The position numbers were made by a program, and so were the translations under genes. A stretch of DNA of 64,000 nucleotides, from the IMG/VR virus record IMGVR_UViG_3300043426_000266, positions 124,001 through 188,000 of that record. One strand, written 5' to 3'. The notes beneath the pieces are model-generated. The model was not told where the DNA came from. It saw only the letters and a program-made list of their open reading frames with translations, and searched no databases. This DNA comes from a virus. Positions 51,715 through 60,706 of this stretch are shown here, one piece after another (the stretch's first letter is position 1; every line of letters starts with the position of its first letter).

Positions 51715-53253
51715 ATGAAAATGACTATCTACGTGTATAGCCATAGTTTCGTGGTCAGCACAGTTGAACGACGATTTAAACAAATCTTAGCTGCCTTTAT
51801 CAGAAACAGACTTACCGTAGAGAAGTTTAAAATCGGTAAAGGTGACCCGGGAAAGAAGGTGTTCGCATCTTCTTCCCCAGACCGTAATCAGATCTTTTTC
51901 CACATCAATCTCTTCGAGCAGTTTAAACTTTTCTTACTTTCACAAGGGGTGAGGGCTGATGAGTATGAAGTGGTGTATAGGAAACCAAAGAAGGGTAAAC
52001 GGATTGAGGTTAAATTCATTGCCCCGTATTCAATGTCTGAACTACAGAATCGTTGCTTAGATTTTATTAGGGATGACCGGGTTACGACAATTGCACCGCT
52101 ACAGACAGGTAAAGGCAAAACAGCACTCGCGTTATACTTTATGTGTGAATACGGTCGCCGTACAATGATCACGATGAATGCTAAATACATTCCTCGGTGG
52201 ATTCAAGACTTAAGTGGTGAAAGTGCAATTGTAGATTTTGGTGAAGGGGATTTGTTGGTCATTAAAGGTTTAATCCAATTGAAAAAATATATTCAGTTGG
52301 CAAAAACCAAACAACTCCCCGAGTTTAAAGCGTTGTTAATCTCGAACACAACACTCTATATGTTTTATAAAGACTTTACTGATCATCCAGAGGAATGGAA
52401 AGAATATGGTTTAAAAGTTCCACAAGATCTTTACAACCTATTTGAGATTGGATTTAGGATTCGAGATGAATTCCATGAAGACATTCATTTCAACTGCAAA
52501 TTCGACACCTTCACCAATGTAGGTAAAGCGTTGGATTTATCTGCGACGATTATCTACGATGATCCTGGAATGGAGAGAATTAGTCAATTAATCTCCCCTA
52601 TTAGTGATCGATTTAACCAAGGTAGATGGGATACATATACGGAAGTCTATGCGACCTTATATCGGATTAATTTACCTACCAAGCTTCGTTGGCAGATGGG
52701 TTGGAATGGTCCGTACAACCATAACGAGTTTGAAAAATCGGTTTTGAAAATACCGATTCATAAAAAGAACTTTATCTCAATGGTGACAGGCTTGGTAAGA
52801 GATCTTTTTGTAAATGACTACAAAAAAGGTCAACGCTGTTTAGTCTATGCCAGTACAAAAGAGATGTGTACAATTCTATCAACCTTTATGGCTGAAGAGT
52901 TTTCACATCTATTCGTTCATCGATATATAGGAGAAGATGAGTATGAAGAATTATTAACAGGTGACCTTGTGGTTAGTACACCTAAATCAGCAGGTACTGG
53001 GGTTGATATTCCCGGGTTGATTCTTGTGATCGATACAGTGAACACATCATCCACCCAAGCAAACATCCAAAAAATAGGACGCTTGCGTAAACCAACGCTT
53101 ACTGACGAAGAAGGAAAAACTATTGTTCCTAAGTACTATTACACCACCTGTGTACAAATCCCTCAGCACATGAAGTATCATTATGAGAAGCAGTCGAAAC
53201 TTCGTGGGTTTGTAAAATCACTACAAACGTATGATACGGCTTACAAACTCTAA
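51715..53253 (+). CDS. SF2 DNA helicase, UvsW-like (phiKZ gp75-like position)
   Basis: A 512-aa protein with SF2 motifs: Walker A PLQTGKGKTALAL (residues 128-140, GKGKT), DEFH box at 251-254, a motif III-like SATI, CLVYASTKEM in domain 2, STPKSAGTGVDIPG (motif V) and QKIGRLRKP (motif VI). The extra ~115 N-terminal residues resemble the UvsW substrate-binding domain. T4 UvsW remodels forks and R-loops. Immediately after the RNAP beta' C gene, as in phiKZ. Confidence 0.85.
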   Translation: MKMTIYVYSHSFVVSTVERRFKQILAAFIRNRLTVEKFKIGKGDPGKKVFASSSPDRNQIFFHINLFEQFKLFLLSQGVRADEYEVVYRKPKKGKRIEVKFIAPYSMSELQNRCLDFIRDDRVTTIAPLQTGKGKTALALYFMCEYGRRTMITMNAKYIPRWIQDLSGESAIVDFGEGDLLVIKGLIQLKKYIQLAKTKQLPEFKALLISNTTLYMFYKDFTDHPEEWKEYGLKVPQDLYNLFEIGFRIRDEFHEDIHFNCKFDTFTNVGKALDLSATIIYDDPGMERISQLISPISDRFNQGRWDTYTEVYATLYRINLPTKLRWQMGWNGPYNHNEFEKSVLKIPIHKKNFISMVTGLVRDLFVNDYKKGQRCLVYASTKEMCTILSTFMAEEFSHLFVHRYIGEDEYEELLTGDLVVSTPKSAGTGVDIPGLILVIDTVNTSSTQANIQKIGRLRKPTLTDEEGKTIVPKYYYTTCVQIPQHMKYHYEKQSKLRGFVKSLQTYDTAYKL

Positions 53254-53265
53254 TGGGAGGTGTTT

Positions 53266-53460
53266 ATGCCATTCAGAAAAGAAACTCATCGAGATCAATT
53301 TAAAACTTTTCACCCCGGTATTGGGGTATCAGAGGATGATCCTATTTACTTAGGTGTCAAATCTAACCTAGAACATCTCCAACGCGGGGAGGCACTAGAA
53401 GATGAAAAAGATCCAATGGAGTTGCAACTTGATGATGAAGATGAAGACTTTGATGTTTAA
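53266..53460 (+). CDS. Unknown 64-aa acidic protein
   Basis: ATG 53266 (MPFRKETHRD) is well placed behind GGGAGG; GTG 53260 lies too close to it. Basic start and a strongly acidic end (LDDEDEDFDV). Last gene of the RNAP-helicase operon. Possibly a helicase or RNAP accessory peptide; unproven. Confidence 0.6.
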   Translation: MPFRKETHRDQFKTFHPGIGVSEDDPIYLGVKSNLEHLQRGEALEDEKDPMELQLDDEDEDFDV

Positions 53461-53462
53461 AG

Positions 53463-53491
53463 AATAACCGCCCCTAGGGGCGGTTATTTAT
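53463..53491 (+). terminator. Intrinsic terminator
   Basis: Perfect AATAACCGCCCCT/AGGGGCGGTTATT hairpin. Confidence 0.9.
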
Positions 53492-53516
53492 ATACCTTAA
53501 CTTGAGTGAATAAGCG

Positions 53517-54041
53517 ATGTATGAATTTTCATTGAATATAAACCGTAACGAACCGAATGTTGGTGTTGCCACAATATATGCGCTGACCGGAAATCGTTTC
53601 GTGGTTGACTATAATGGTTACGTTAAATTTAATCGTATACCTGAATATTGGATTACAACAATTTTTCTACATTTTAAAGAAGATAATGTAAAGATTGAAT
53701 TAGAGTGGATAGATACCCGACCAACTTTATACACTACACTGGATCGTTATATTCCTAATGTAGTTGCTGATTACATGAAGAATTATTATCCGAATTATGA
53801 TACAGCCGATTCCTCTGGAAACAAATGGTCATGCTTAGTAATGATTAGAAAGGTATCCAAGAAAGAGCGAGAGGTTTGGTCAAGTGAAGGAATAGAGTTT
53901 TCCCCAACACCGTTACTTCAAGATGAGGATCCTGAGATTTGGAATTTCAATTACATGCTTCCGGAATCTACTGAAAATTGTATTGTCCTCAACCAAATTC
54001 CAAACCTTAGTTGGCTCACCAAAAAGAAAAAACGCAAATAG
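53517..54041 (+). CDS. Unknown 174-aa protein
   Basis: Single-gene unit between two terminators. Strand-rich N-terminal half with several Tyr/Trp, basic C-terminus (WLTKKKKRK). No family recognised. Confidence 0.65.
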   Translation: MYEFSLNINRNEPNVGVATIYALTGNRFVVDYNGYVKFNRIPEYWITTIFLHFKEDNVKIELEWIDTRPTLYTTLDRYIPNVVADYMKNYYPNYDTADSSGNKWSCLVMIRKVSKKEREVWSSEGIEFSPTPLLQDEDPEIWNFNYMLPESTENCIVLNQIPNLSWLTKKKKRK

Positions 54042-54072
54042 AAAATAGAGAGCCTAGGCTCTCTATTTTTTT
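54042..54072. terminator. Bidirectional terminator between convergent genes
   Basis: AAAATAGAGAGCCT/AGGCTCTCTATTTT with A and T runs on either side. Confidence 0.9.
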
Positions 54073-54076
54073 TATG

Positions 54077-55039
54077 TTAACGAAGGGTTTGTGCCCAACC
54101 CAAGAAGGCTTCAGTATAACGTGCTTTATCGGCTGGGAATTTACCTACAATTGCGCCTAGCTTAAATTCACGGAGGGTGTGTAGTCGATCGGACGGATTA
54201 GCAATCGCTTGGAAAATACTGTTCATTGTATTAAACATCAGCAACTCTGGGATATCCCAACGTGAGGTACGAGTAAATCGACCAAGGTAAGTAACACGAT
54301 AAGAACTCTTTTCATTCTTAAAGAATTTCCAAAGTAGATAATCCATTGCAATAGATCGCTCTTTAGGTGCAATCATCAATGCCCGCAGATAGTTACGATA
54401 CAATTGTTGCTGAAGACTTGCTCCTTTTTGCTCAGGCACAACCACACCACGAGCCATTTCAATTTCATAACGATCGAAGAATTGAATGATTTCTTGTAAA
54501 TCGTCCGAACCCGTACCAAAAACATAACCATGTTTCATTTGGAAGTATTCTTCCGTAGAAATTGTATTAATGTTAACAGTATCAGCTTTAGCTTCAACAC
54601 GTTTCATGGAAGGTACTGATTTAACAACCAAAGGCTTAGTTTCCGCTTTAACCTCTGGCTTAGCTACAGCGTCTTTCTCTTTGTCTATTGGTGCTTCAGT
54701 TGCTTCTTCGGTATCCGCTTTTTCAGGAGCTGGTGTAGGTTCAGGTTCAGGTTCAGTCTGATCAGACTGAACCGTAGATTCGTCTTCTTTTTCAACATCA
54801 GTAGACGGTTGAATCTCACTAGGGGAAGTCGGTTGCGTATCAGCATCCCCACTCTCAGGTTGTTGTTCAGATTCGTTCTGAGTTTCCTCAGCAGGAACCT
54901 CGGTTGAAACTTCCTCAACTTCTTTTTCTACCTCTGATTGAGTGTTGACTTCCTCAGTAACAACCGGGGTTGTTTCCTCTGGGGTTGTGGTAGGGGTAGG
55001 TTGTTGCTGTGCTTTAGTTTTGTTACGCTGACCAGCCAT
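54077..55039 (-). CDS. Unknown protein with long acidic Pro/Glu/Thr/Gln-rich N-terminus
   Basis: A 320-aa protein. Residues 1-160 are low complexity (P, T, E, Q, V, S) and disordered; 160-320 are folded and basic, with FKNEKSSYRVTYLGRFTRTS and a helical end. Encoded ten bases after a virion-type RNAP piece on the minus strand, it is probably late. The acidic arm could bind basic proteins or mimic DNA. Confidence 0.65.
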   Translation of the reverse strand: MAGQRNKTKAQQQPTPTTTPEETTPVVTEEVNTQSEVEKEVEEVSTEVPAEETQNESEQQPESGDADTQPTSPSEIQPSTDVEKEDESTVQSDQTEPEPEPTPAPEKADTEEATEAPIDKEKDAVAKPEVKAETKPLVVKSVPSMKRVEAKADTVNINTISTEEYFQMKHGYVFGTGSDDLQEIIQFFDRYEIEMARGVVVPEQKGASLQQQLYRNYLRALMIAPKERSIAMDYLLWKFFKNEKSSYRVTYLGRFTRTSRWDIPELLMFNTMNSIFQAIANPSDRLHTLREFKLGAIVGKFPADKARYTEAFLGWAQTLR

Positions 55040-55049
55040 TATAAGCTCC

Positions 55050-56330
55050 TTACGTCAAATGAATTTTAGGATTGAATTCAGCAATTTTAAATGAACGACC
55101 ATGCATTGCTTTCATGGCGTTGTTCATGATAATGGATCCAGGAAGAGAGGTTTCGATATGCACCATTTCTCTTGAAGTAAAGAAGAAAGTATCTGTGCAG
55201 TGACCACAGAAGTTCGGTGGCTTCGTTTTACATCTCGCTGGAGTTCGTACGGTAATCGTTTTATTGATTAATGATTTTGCCAACTCCGGAGTAATCTCGT
55301 TGGTTTTACCTGACACAGGATCAACGGTATATCGACCATAATAACGCTTCATATTATCTTGAGTCAATAAAACATTTACACCAGTCTTTACCCCACAGTC
55401 ATCTTCTGAAATCTTTGAGTTCATGAAGATACGATATAGATAGTTTACTAGTTCACCGCCCTGCGCGGTTAAATGTCCACGAGAGTATGACGCTGCGCGA
55501 GTTGTATCGGCATTCGCTGGGATATTTTTAACGTCCATCCCGTCAGATAGTGGTTTGGTAATGATCGCGGGTTTACCCCCGCCGAGACCATCGTCTAACC
55601 CGTACATTACGTGTGCTTTTTTTCTAGAATTTTCAAAAGACTTATCTGAAACAAAGAAGTCCTCCGCAACATCCCCCTTGAAAGAGTTCTTATCCATTGC
55701 AACAAGTTCTTTTTCAATTTCAGCAATCACCACGGTATTATCAAGTTCCGCTGCGTGCTTCTTCAACAACTCATCCCGACGGATTTCTACTGATTTATCA
55801 ATAGACATTGTTTTGGCAGAACCAGTTGGAGTCGACACTGCCCATAACCCATTGAGCATGTTTAGACATTCACACCAGTAGTAGAATTCTGCAGCAGTGA
55901 TTCTTTTCTCTTTAATGAACTGCTCAACAACTGAATTAATATCAGATGGTTTAAGTTTTTTGTTTAGATAAGGAGCTTTATCCCCAAATGCAGCAATAAG
56001 ACAAATTAAATTACCTAGGATTGTTCCACCCGTACTCATTGTTACTTCGTGGATGTTTGGTAAATCCCCAGGGTTTAAAGTATAAGTGGTTTTATAATCA
56101 ATAATACTTTCTAATGGTTTAACTCCGTCTATCTTTTCAAACGCATTTGTTTCGGAGTTCCAAAACATGTGCTGGCCAGTATCACGGTCAATGGCGATAT
56201 CAAAACCAATCCAGTCACGTATCTCATCACTGAAGGGGTGGGTAGCAACAGTAAAGACGCACAGCAACCAACGGGTCTCTTTATATCGATTTGCTTTCAC
56301 ACCACCTAAGAAAAAATTAAAACGATCCAT
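55050..56330 (-). CDS. RNA polymerase beta' C-terminal part, second set (virion RNAP, phiKZ gp80-like)
   Basis: A 426-aa protein with a beta' segment distinct from that at 49749: GGELVNYLYRIFMNSKISEDDCGVKTG for [27 protein letters not shown], then VRTPARC...FCGHCTD (Cys367, 375, 378 of the beta' zinc site) and the degraded helix ETSLPGSIIMNNAMKAMHG for SIGEPGTQLTMRTFH. Two different beta' C pieces imply two RNAPs; in phiKZ gp80 belongs to the virion enzyme that transcribes early promoters after injection. It ends soon after this helix, so the trigger-loop and jaw part must be elsewhere. Minus strand fits late expression. Confidence 0.8.
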   Translation of the reverse strand: MDRFNFFLGGVKANRYKETRWLLCVFTVATHPFSDEIRDWIGFDIAIDRDTGQHMFWNSETNAFEKIDGVKPLESIIDYKTTYTLNPGDLPNIHEVTMSTGGTILGNLICLIAAFGDKAPYLNKKLKPSDINSVVEQFIKEKRITAAEFYYWCECLNMLNGLWAVSTPTGSAKTMSIDKSVEIRRDELLKKHAAELDNTVVIAEIEKELVAMDKNSFKGDVAEDFFVSDKSFENSRKKAHVMYGLDDGLGGGKPAIITKPLSDGMDVKNIPANADTTRAASYSRGHLTAQGGELVNYLYRIFMNSKISEDDCGVKTGVNVLLTQDNMKRYYGRYTVDPVSGKTNEITPELAKSLINKTITVRTPARCKTKPPNFCGHCTDTFFFTSREMVHIETSLPGSIIMNNAMKAMHGRSFKIAEFNPKIHLT

Positions 56331-57174
56331 TAATCTTCTCCTGGATACAGATGTTATTAATTTGATAACTTAATTCTGCTAAATACATTGGGTCTTCGCC
56401 GTATAGGTCTTTAGCAAGTGAATTCACTTTTGTTTTTAAATCTTTCCATTCAGTTTTACCAATCAAAGCAATTTCAACCAACTTCCAAGCAACCCGGTTC
56501 TTAGTTGTTCCTGATTTTAATGATTTTAACATATCTCTAAAGTTGGACATGATAACAATATCACTAATTGGTAAATTTAATTCATCGTTATAAACAAAGT
56601 GTTTAACAGTGTTAATTTGTTTAAGACCCCAAATTCTAAACAACAGTTCTTTTTTACGACTATCAATTTCTGGAACTGTAATCAAACCTTCTGATTGCAT
56701 TACACGCATCGGACTAAAATGGATATTGTAAATACGTTCGATAAACTCGGTGGGGATACGTTCAACAATATCTTCGAATTGAATTAAGTCGGCGTAACAA
56801 ACTTTTTCTATTAGGTCTAAAAAACCGTCTAAAGGTGTTTCAGCATTATCTAAAAGTTCAGTAATTAAAACATGTTCATCCGATTCTTCAATCACTGATA
56901 AATAGCTTAACAACGCATTTGAGGTTGCAATGTTATCGCAGTTGATTTGAATACCAAGTTCTTCAAAAATTAACTTCTGATATTGGCGAATGTGACCGTA
57001 GCATGTTTGAATAACTTCAAACGTGTCATTGTTTTCTAACAACATCCCTAGCTCATTTAAGTTAAGTTCAATATCCACCATTCCAAAATTTTGAATCGTG
57101 TGAATTGAATCATTAATTAAAGCCTGTTGTTCTACCGTGCACGTATCAGTTAAGAATTGTTGGATAATGTCCAT
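56317..57174 (-). CDS. Unknown 285-aa protein in the virion RNAP operon
   Basis: Upstream of and overlapping the beta' C gene by 14 bases on the minus strand, so coupled. Helical, acidic, with conserved-looking hydrophobic spacing. No domain recognised. It may be a virion or RNAP-associated protein. Confidence 0.6.
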   Translation of the reverse strand: MDIIQQFLTDTCTVEQQALINDSIHTIQNFGMVDIELNLNELGMLLENNDTFEVIQTCYGHIRQYQKLIFEELGIQINCDNIATSNALLSYLSVIEESDEHVLITELLDNAETPLDGFLDLIEKVCYADLIQFEDIVERIPTEFIERIYNIHFSPMRVMQSEGLITVPEIDSRKKELLFRIWGLKQINTVKHFVYNDELNLPISDIVIMSNFRDMLKSLKSGTTKNRVAWKLVEIALIGKTEWKDLKTKVNSLAKDLYGEDPMYLAELSYQINNICIQEKINGSF

Positions 57175-57179
57175 TTAAA

Positions 57180-57205
57180 CCTCTGTAAAATAATATTAGA
57201 TATCA
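57180..57205. promoter_or_regulatory. Possible divergent promoter region
   Basis: Between divergent starts at 57174 (minus) and 57212 (plus). The minus-strand reading GATATCTAATATTATTTTACA resembles the early box; the plus reading has only a partial match (ATATCAATACATATGAA). Confidence 0.35.
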
Positions 57206-57211
57206 ATACAT

Positions 57212-57784
57212 ATGAACATAAACGTTGGAAATTACAAAATGCAATGTCTTGAAAAACTGCACCTACTCGATGGAAAACCATTTGAAGTTGTTCGTCAAGA
57301 AGCAATTGATGAATATAACAATACGGGCGGTAAACCATTATCGGAAACGGATAAAGAAAACCTGCGCAAAAGTTACATTAAACAAAAGAAAACCAAAACG
57401 GATTATCGGCTCTACCCACTCTATCAATCGATTAAAGAAATTGAGCTGCATTGTACCCCCACCATGAGCGAGTTACTTGTTCAGGATGAAGATGGTGCTT
57501 GGACTCAAACAGAGGTATATACACTTCTAGCGAGTTTAAAACCTGAAAATGCTGAGTTGCTTAAACAAATGGAAGTTCTTTGGATTCCATCTGTTGGTAA
57601 AGCAGACCAGCTCAAACGAACTTGGATTAAAGAAAAAGTTATTCAAACTCGATTCTCTCGCCGAGGACAGGAGTTTGTCGAAAAGCTTCAAGCGTTGGTT
57701 GATGATTTATTTTCACTCTCAACTTTATGTATCAATGTGCAACTACTACTCAACGATTTAACAAAGGAAGTAACTGATGTCTAA
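57212..57784 (+). CDS. Unknown 190-aa protein
   Basis: Basic, helical protein starting at ATG 57212; stop overlaps the next start by 8 bases. Aromatic-poor with Lys-rich N-terminal third (RKSYIKQKKTKTDYR). Co-expressed with the large 57777 gene, perhaps as an assembly partner. Confidence 0.6.
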   Translation: MNINVGNYKMQCLEKLHLLDGKPFEVVRQEAIDEYNNTGGKPLSETDKENLRKSYIKQKKTKTDYRLYPLYQSIKEIELHCTPTMSELLVQDEDGAWTQTEVYTLLASLKPENAELLKQMEVLWIPSVGKADQLKRTWIKEKVIQTRFSRRGQEFVEKLQALVDDLFSLSTLCINVQLLLNDLTKEVTDV

Positions 57785-60080
57785 TCTTTCAATTATTATT
57801 TCCCCATTGGCGGATGCTGAAAAAGTAAAAACCGAATTGCAAGAACTGTTAGTTGGTAAATCAGTAGTGATCTCTGATGACCCATTTGCAATTGGTGATG
57901 TCGTCATTACTCAATATTTCTCTGACTTGTCAAAACATTTATCGGGTCATGTTTTAGATACACTCCTAGAGCGTAAAGATTTATTGGTACAAACACACAC
58001 CCAGGTAAGTGTAGGTGAACATATTGGTTCGTTGATGAATGATGAGAACTCAGACACAGCAGCAATATCTAGAATTTCAACCAATGCGTTTTCAGCAATT
58101 GCGTTTGCAAATCAAATTGCAAAACTAAATGAAAAGTTTATTATCACAACATCAGTTGATCATAGTTTTGGTGAAGAGATGGCATTTTCTGATTGGTTGA
58201 ACCGCCAACCGCAAGTTCAAGAGACTGTGACCACAGAAGTTAAGATTGAGCCAGAGGCGCCTGCTGCTGAAGTTGCTACTTCTGCAGAAACAGTCGTACC
58301 TGCGGTAGTGGAAACAGATCCAGTCCCTGTTGACGATAAGACTGAAATCGCCGGTGATGGTCTTGGATCAACCGATACCGCCCCTGTGGTTGATGAAGCG
58401 TTTTTAGACCCACTTTCAAATGTGATCAGCGCAACGACTGACCCCCAACCAATTGTCTTGGAAGAAATTTCCGTCAATGAGGTCTCTGAAACTGATACTT
58501 CAACTGCTGTAGAGGAAGCTGCTCCTCTGGTCGAACTAAACTCTGATATGGATTCCTTTGATCCGTTAGCACAAGCATTCGCAACTTCTTCTCAATTAGC
58601 AAACGAGGAGGAACCCAAACCAGAGCCTGATTTAGATGCGTCAATTTACATCGGTCGTTTACCAGACTATCCAAAAGTCGAAACAACAGTTGAAATTTTA
58701 AAACACCCATTGGTGAAAAAAGCTAAAGACGAACCATCAAGTGAAGCAATGTTTTACGACTGGGGTGGTGACGTGGATTCGCTTACATCTGAGTTAGAAA
58801 GACTTGATCGAATGTCTGAGGAAGCAACTCAACGTAAACGTCGCCCCAACTTCACAGAACAAGACATGCAGACGCTGGCATGTATGAGTGATCGAATTGG
58901 GTCTAGAGACATAATGAACCGAATGTTTACACCCCAGTCTAAATGGTCACAAGCGCTTCGCACAGAGACAAAAGCAATTCCGCTACTCACTGTAGTTAAA
59001 AACCCAAACTATGGCGATCAGCGCTATGTGGGTACTGATGCAGTACCGTTGCTTGCTAACCGTATGAAAATTGGTGTAACAATTGGTGTAATGCTACCAC
59101 ATACTGGTATTTACGTTTTAATTGTTTCACCAGGAGATGATGAAGTATTAAACACGCTGTCCATCATCAATGCACAACGTGTTGAAACCCTACGCTCTTC
59201 TTCTGGGATCTTATTAGGTAATAGTAATTACTATCTAAATAAACAAATCATTGACTTGTTCTTAAATAGCGTAACAGATTGTTCTTTAACCGCACATAAT
59301 CGTGAAATGCTGCAAAAGCTAATTGATGATCGTGATGTTGATATTATCGCTGCTGCGCTGTATGCATCTATCTATCCAGATGGCTACGACTATACACAGG
59401 TTTGCGGGTTAGAACTTGCCAATCATCCAGGTAAAATTTGCCCGGGTAGTCAAGAGTTTGTTGCTGATTTAAAACGTATGGTGTTTGTAGACAATTCACG
59501 TTTAAATGAATATCAACGTAACATCGCAACAGCTGGATTAACCAAACGTTCAGTTAAAGAAATTGAAGACTATCAAAGTCAACATTATCTTGGTTGGGAA
59601 AAACCATACGAGATTACTGAAGGTGTTCAATTCATTTATAAACCAGTGTCTTCTTTGGTTGCAATTGAAGCAGGTGAAAAATGGATTAGTGAAATCTCTA
59701 GCGTCGTTGACCGTTTGATTGCGTTTAAACAAGATGAAACTGAACGGAATGTGATGATCAACCAACGAATCGATATTACGCGTATTCGTGAGTTTAGTCA
59801 TTGGGTATCTGAGATTCATGTTGACGGGTTGATTCTTAAAGACCGTGATAAAATTGATCAGTTGTTAAATAAACTGAGTCGTAATCCAGAGGTTGTGAAC
59901 AAAGTAGGTGAAACCCTATCCGAGTTCCAACGTTTATCTGTTATTGCAATGGTGGCTATTCCACGCGTGGAATGTCCGACTTGTTCTCAGACTGATCAGA
60001 AGGATTTAGATATTAGCCCTTATTTAATTCCACAAGATGCAGTCTCTCGTTTTTTTACCCTCGCCCACCAAAGATTCTAA
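57777..60080 (+). CDS. Large protein with acidic linker; frame probably continues by -1 shift
   Basis: 767 aa in the zero frame. Residues 1-140 are globular, 150-300 an acidic Ala/Val/Pro/Thr linker, 300-767 a second folded region. Near the end CPTCSQTDQKDLDI (possible zinc knuckle) is followed by VSRFF and then only eight more residues. At 60050-60056 is T TTT TTT in the X XXY YYZ register; slipping back one base continues into an open frame ending at 60574. A CPxC motif followed by aromatic FF and then P occurs in T4 gp26-type baseplate proteins, a weak resemblance, so a baseplate role is possible. Alternatives: a sequencing error in the 7-T run, or a true mutation. Confidence 0.6.
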   Translation: MSNLSIIISPLADAEKVKTELQELLVGKSVVISDDPFAIGDVVITQYFSDLSKHLSGHVLDTLLERKDLLVQTHTQVSVGEHIGSLMNDENSDTAAISRISTNAFSAIAFANQIAKLNEKFIITTSVDHSFGEEMAFSDWLNRQPQVQETVTTEVKIEPEAPAAEVATSAETVVPAVVETDPVPVDDKTEIAGDGLGSTDTAPVVDEAFLDPLSNVISATTDPQPIVLEEISVNEVSETDTSTAVEEAAPLVELNSDMDSFDPLAQAFATSSQLANEEEPKPEPDLDASIYIGRLPDYPKVETTVEILKHPLVKKAKDEPSSEAMFYDWGGDVDSLTSELERLDRMSEEATQRKRRPNFTEQDMQTLACMSDRIGSRDIMNRMFTPQSKWSQALRTETKAIPLLTVVKNPNYGDQRYVGTDAVPLLANRMKIGVTIGVMLPHTGIYVLIVSPGDDEVLNTLSIINAQRVETLRSSSGILLGNSNYYLNKQIIDLFLNSVTDCSLTAHNREMLQKLIDDRDVDIIAAALYASIYPDGYDYTQVCGLELANHPGKICPGSQEFVADLKRMVFVDNSRLNEYQRNIATAGLTKRSVKEIEDYQSQHYLGWEKPYEITEGVQFIYKPVSSLVAIEAGEKWISEISSVVDRLIAFKQDETERNVMINQRIDITRIREFSHWVSEIHVDGLILKDRDKIDQLLNKLSRNPEVVNKVGETLSEFQRLSVIAMVAIPRVECPTCSQTDQKDLDISPYLIPQDAVSRFFTLAHQRF

Positions 60081-60110
60081 TTGGTAACGAAGAGTTCAAT
60101 CGAACTCTTC
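60050..60110 (+). promoter_or_regulatory. Candidate programmed -1 frameshift site with downstream hairpin
   Basis: Seven T (60050-60056) aligned as CGT TTT TTT, then 32 bases later GAAGAGTTC-AATC-GAACTCTTC (60089-60110), a perfect stem 8 bases after the zero-frame stop. The spacing is longer than usual for a frameshift stimulator. Confidence 0.4.
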
Positions 60111-60574
60111 CGCCTGATGGCCAGCATGTTTTACATATCGAGTATGGTACGAGTGAGCCTGAAGTTATTCCTCGTATCATGGTCGCTGCTGATGAGTTTA
60201 GGTTAGGGCTTGGTGTAAGTACAATTAATGGTTTCGAACGAGCAGCGATAAGACAGGATGTCTATGATCAAGTGTTTTTAAAGGAATCCGATCACCCTTA
60301 TTCAACGATTCGCATGAGTAATAAAGAGCGGTATTCTTCAACCCATTTGTGGTATAGTCGTATGGCAGAGTTTATGCTTTATAACGCCGCTGAGAAAACG
60401 GGGTTATCATTCGTAGAGTTTGTTAAAATGCCAACATGGTTTGTTGAAAATACACTCTCGACACTTAGACAACAAAGTAAAGACACGAGACAGGGCGCTG
60501 CAAGTCTTCAAAAAGACATTGAGAAGATGGGTGATGCTGCTGTTGAAAACTTTTCCAACATGAAAAAACGGTAG
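60056..60574 (+). CDS. C-terminal part of 57777 protein in the -1 frame
   Basis: This frame opens at 60017 and has no ATG, GTG or TTG with a ribosome site before ATG 60179, yet the intervening ~40 codons look like protein (YPRPPKILIGNEEF, HVLHIEYGTSEPEVIPRI). It is therefore most simply an extension of the upstream gene reached at the U UUU UUU run. The C-terminal 100 residues are helical with a coiled-coil end (LQKDIEKMGDAAVENF). If translated independently it would begin at 60179 (131 aa). A perfect 9-bp hairpin (60089-60110) follows the slip site by 32 bases. Confidence 0.55.
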   Translation, partial: YPRPPKILIGNEEFNRTLPPDGQHVLHIEYGTSEPEVIPRIMVAADEFRLGLGVSTINGFERAAIRQDVYDQVFLKESDHPYSTIRMSNKERYSSTHLWYSRMAEFMLYNAAEKTGLSFVEFVKMPTWFVENTLSTLRQQSKDTRQGAASLQKDIEKMGDAAVENFSNMKKR

Positions 60575-60596
60575 GGTAATTACCCTACCGTTTTAT
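60565..60596 (+). terminator. Intrinsic terminator
   Basis: AAAACGGTAGGGTAA/TTACCCTACCGTTTT hairpin right after the stop at 60574. Confidence 0.85.
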
Positions 60597-60609
60597 GGAT
60601 TAAAATATT

Positions 60610-60630
60610 TTTAGATATATTATTTAAGAG
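60610..60630 (+). promoter_or_regulatory. Weak early-type promoter box in noncoding region
   Basis: TTAGATATATTATTTAAGAG shares the ATATATTATTTA core but lacks CATGA. Any transcript would meet the terminator at 60680 after ~60 bases. Confidence 0.35.
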
Positions 60631-60679
60631 CTATCTGAATATATTGCAAGCCTGAAAAATAATAGTCTATCGCATAAAT

Positions 60680-60706
60680 AAAGAAGGGGCAATTGCCCCT
60701 TCTTTA
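60680..60706. terminator. Terminator, left border of noncoding hairpin region
   Basis: AAAGAAGGGGCAATTGCCCCTTCTTT, same core as at 536, 47149 and 60995. Confidence 0.85.

Noticed and set aside
54570-54918. Extra frames in the Pro/Glu/Thr-rich region of the 54077 gene
   Set aside because: Low-complexity shadows in other frames; no start signals.
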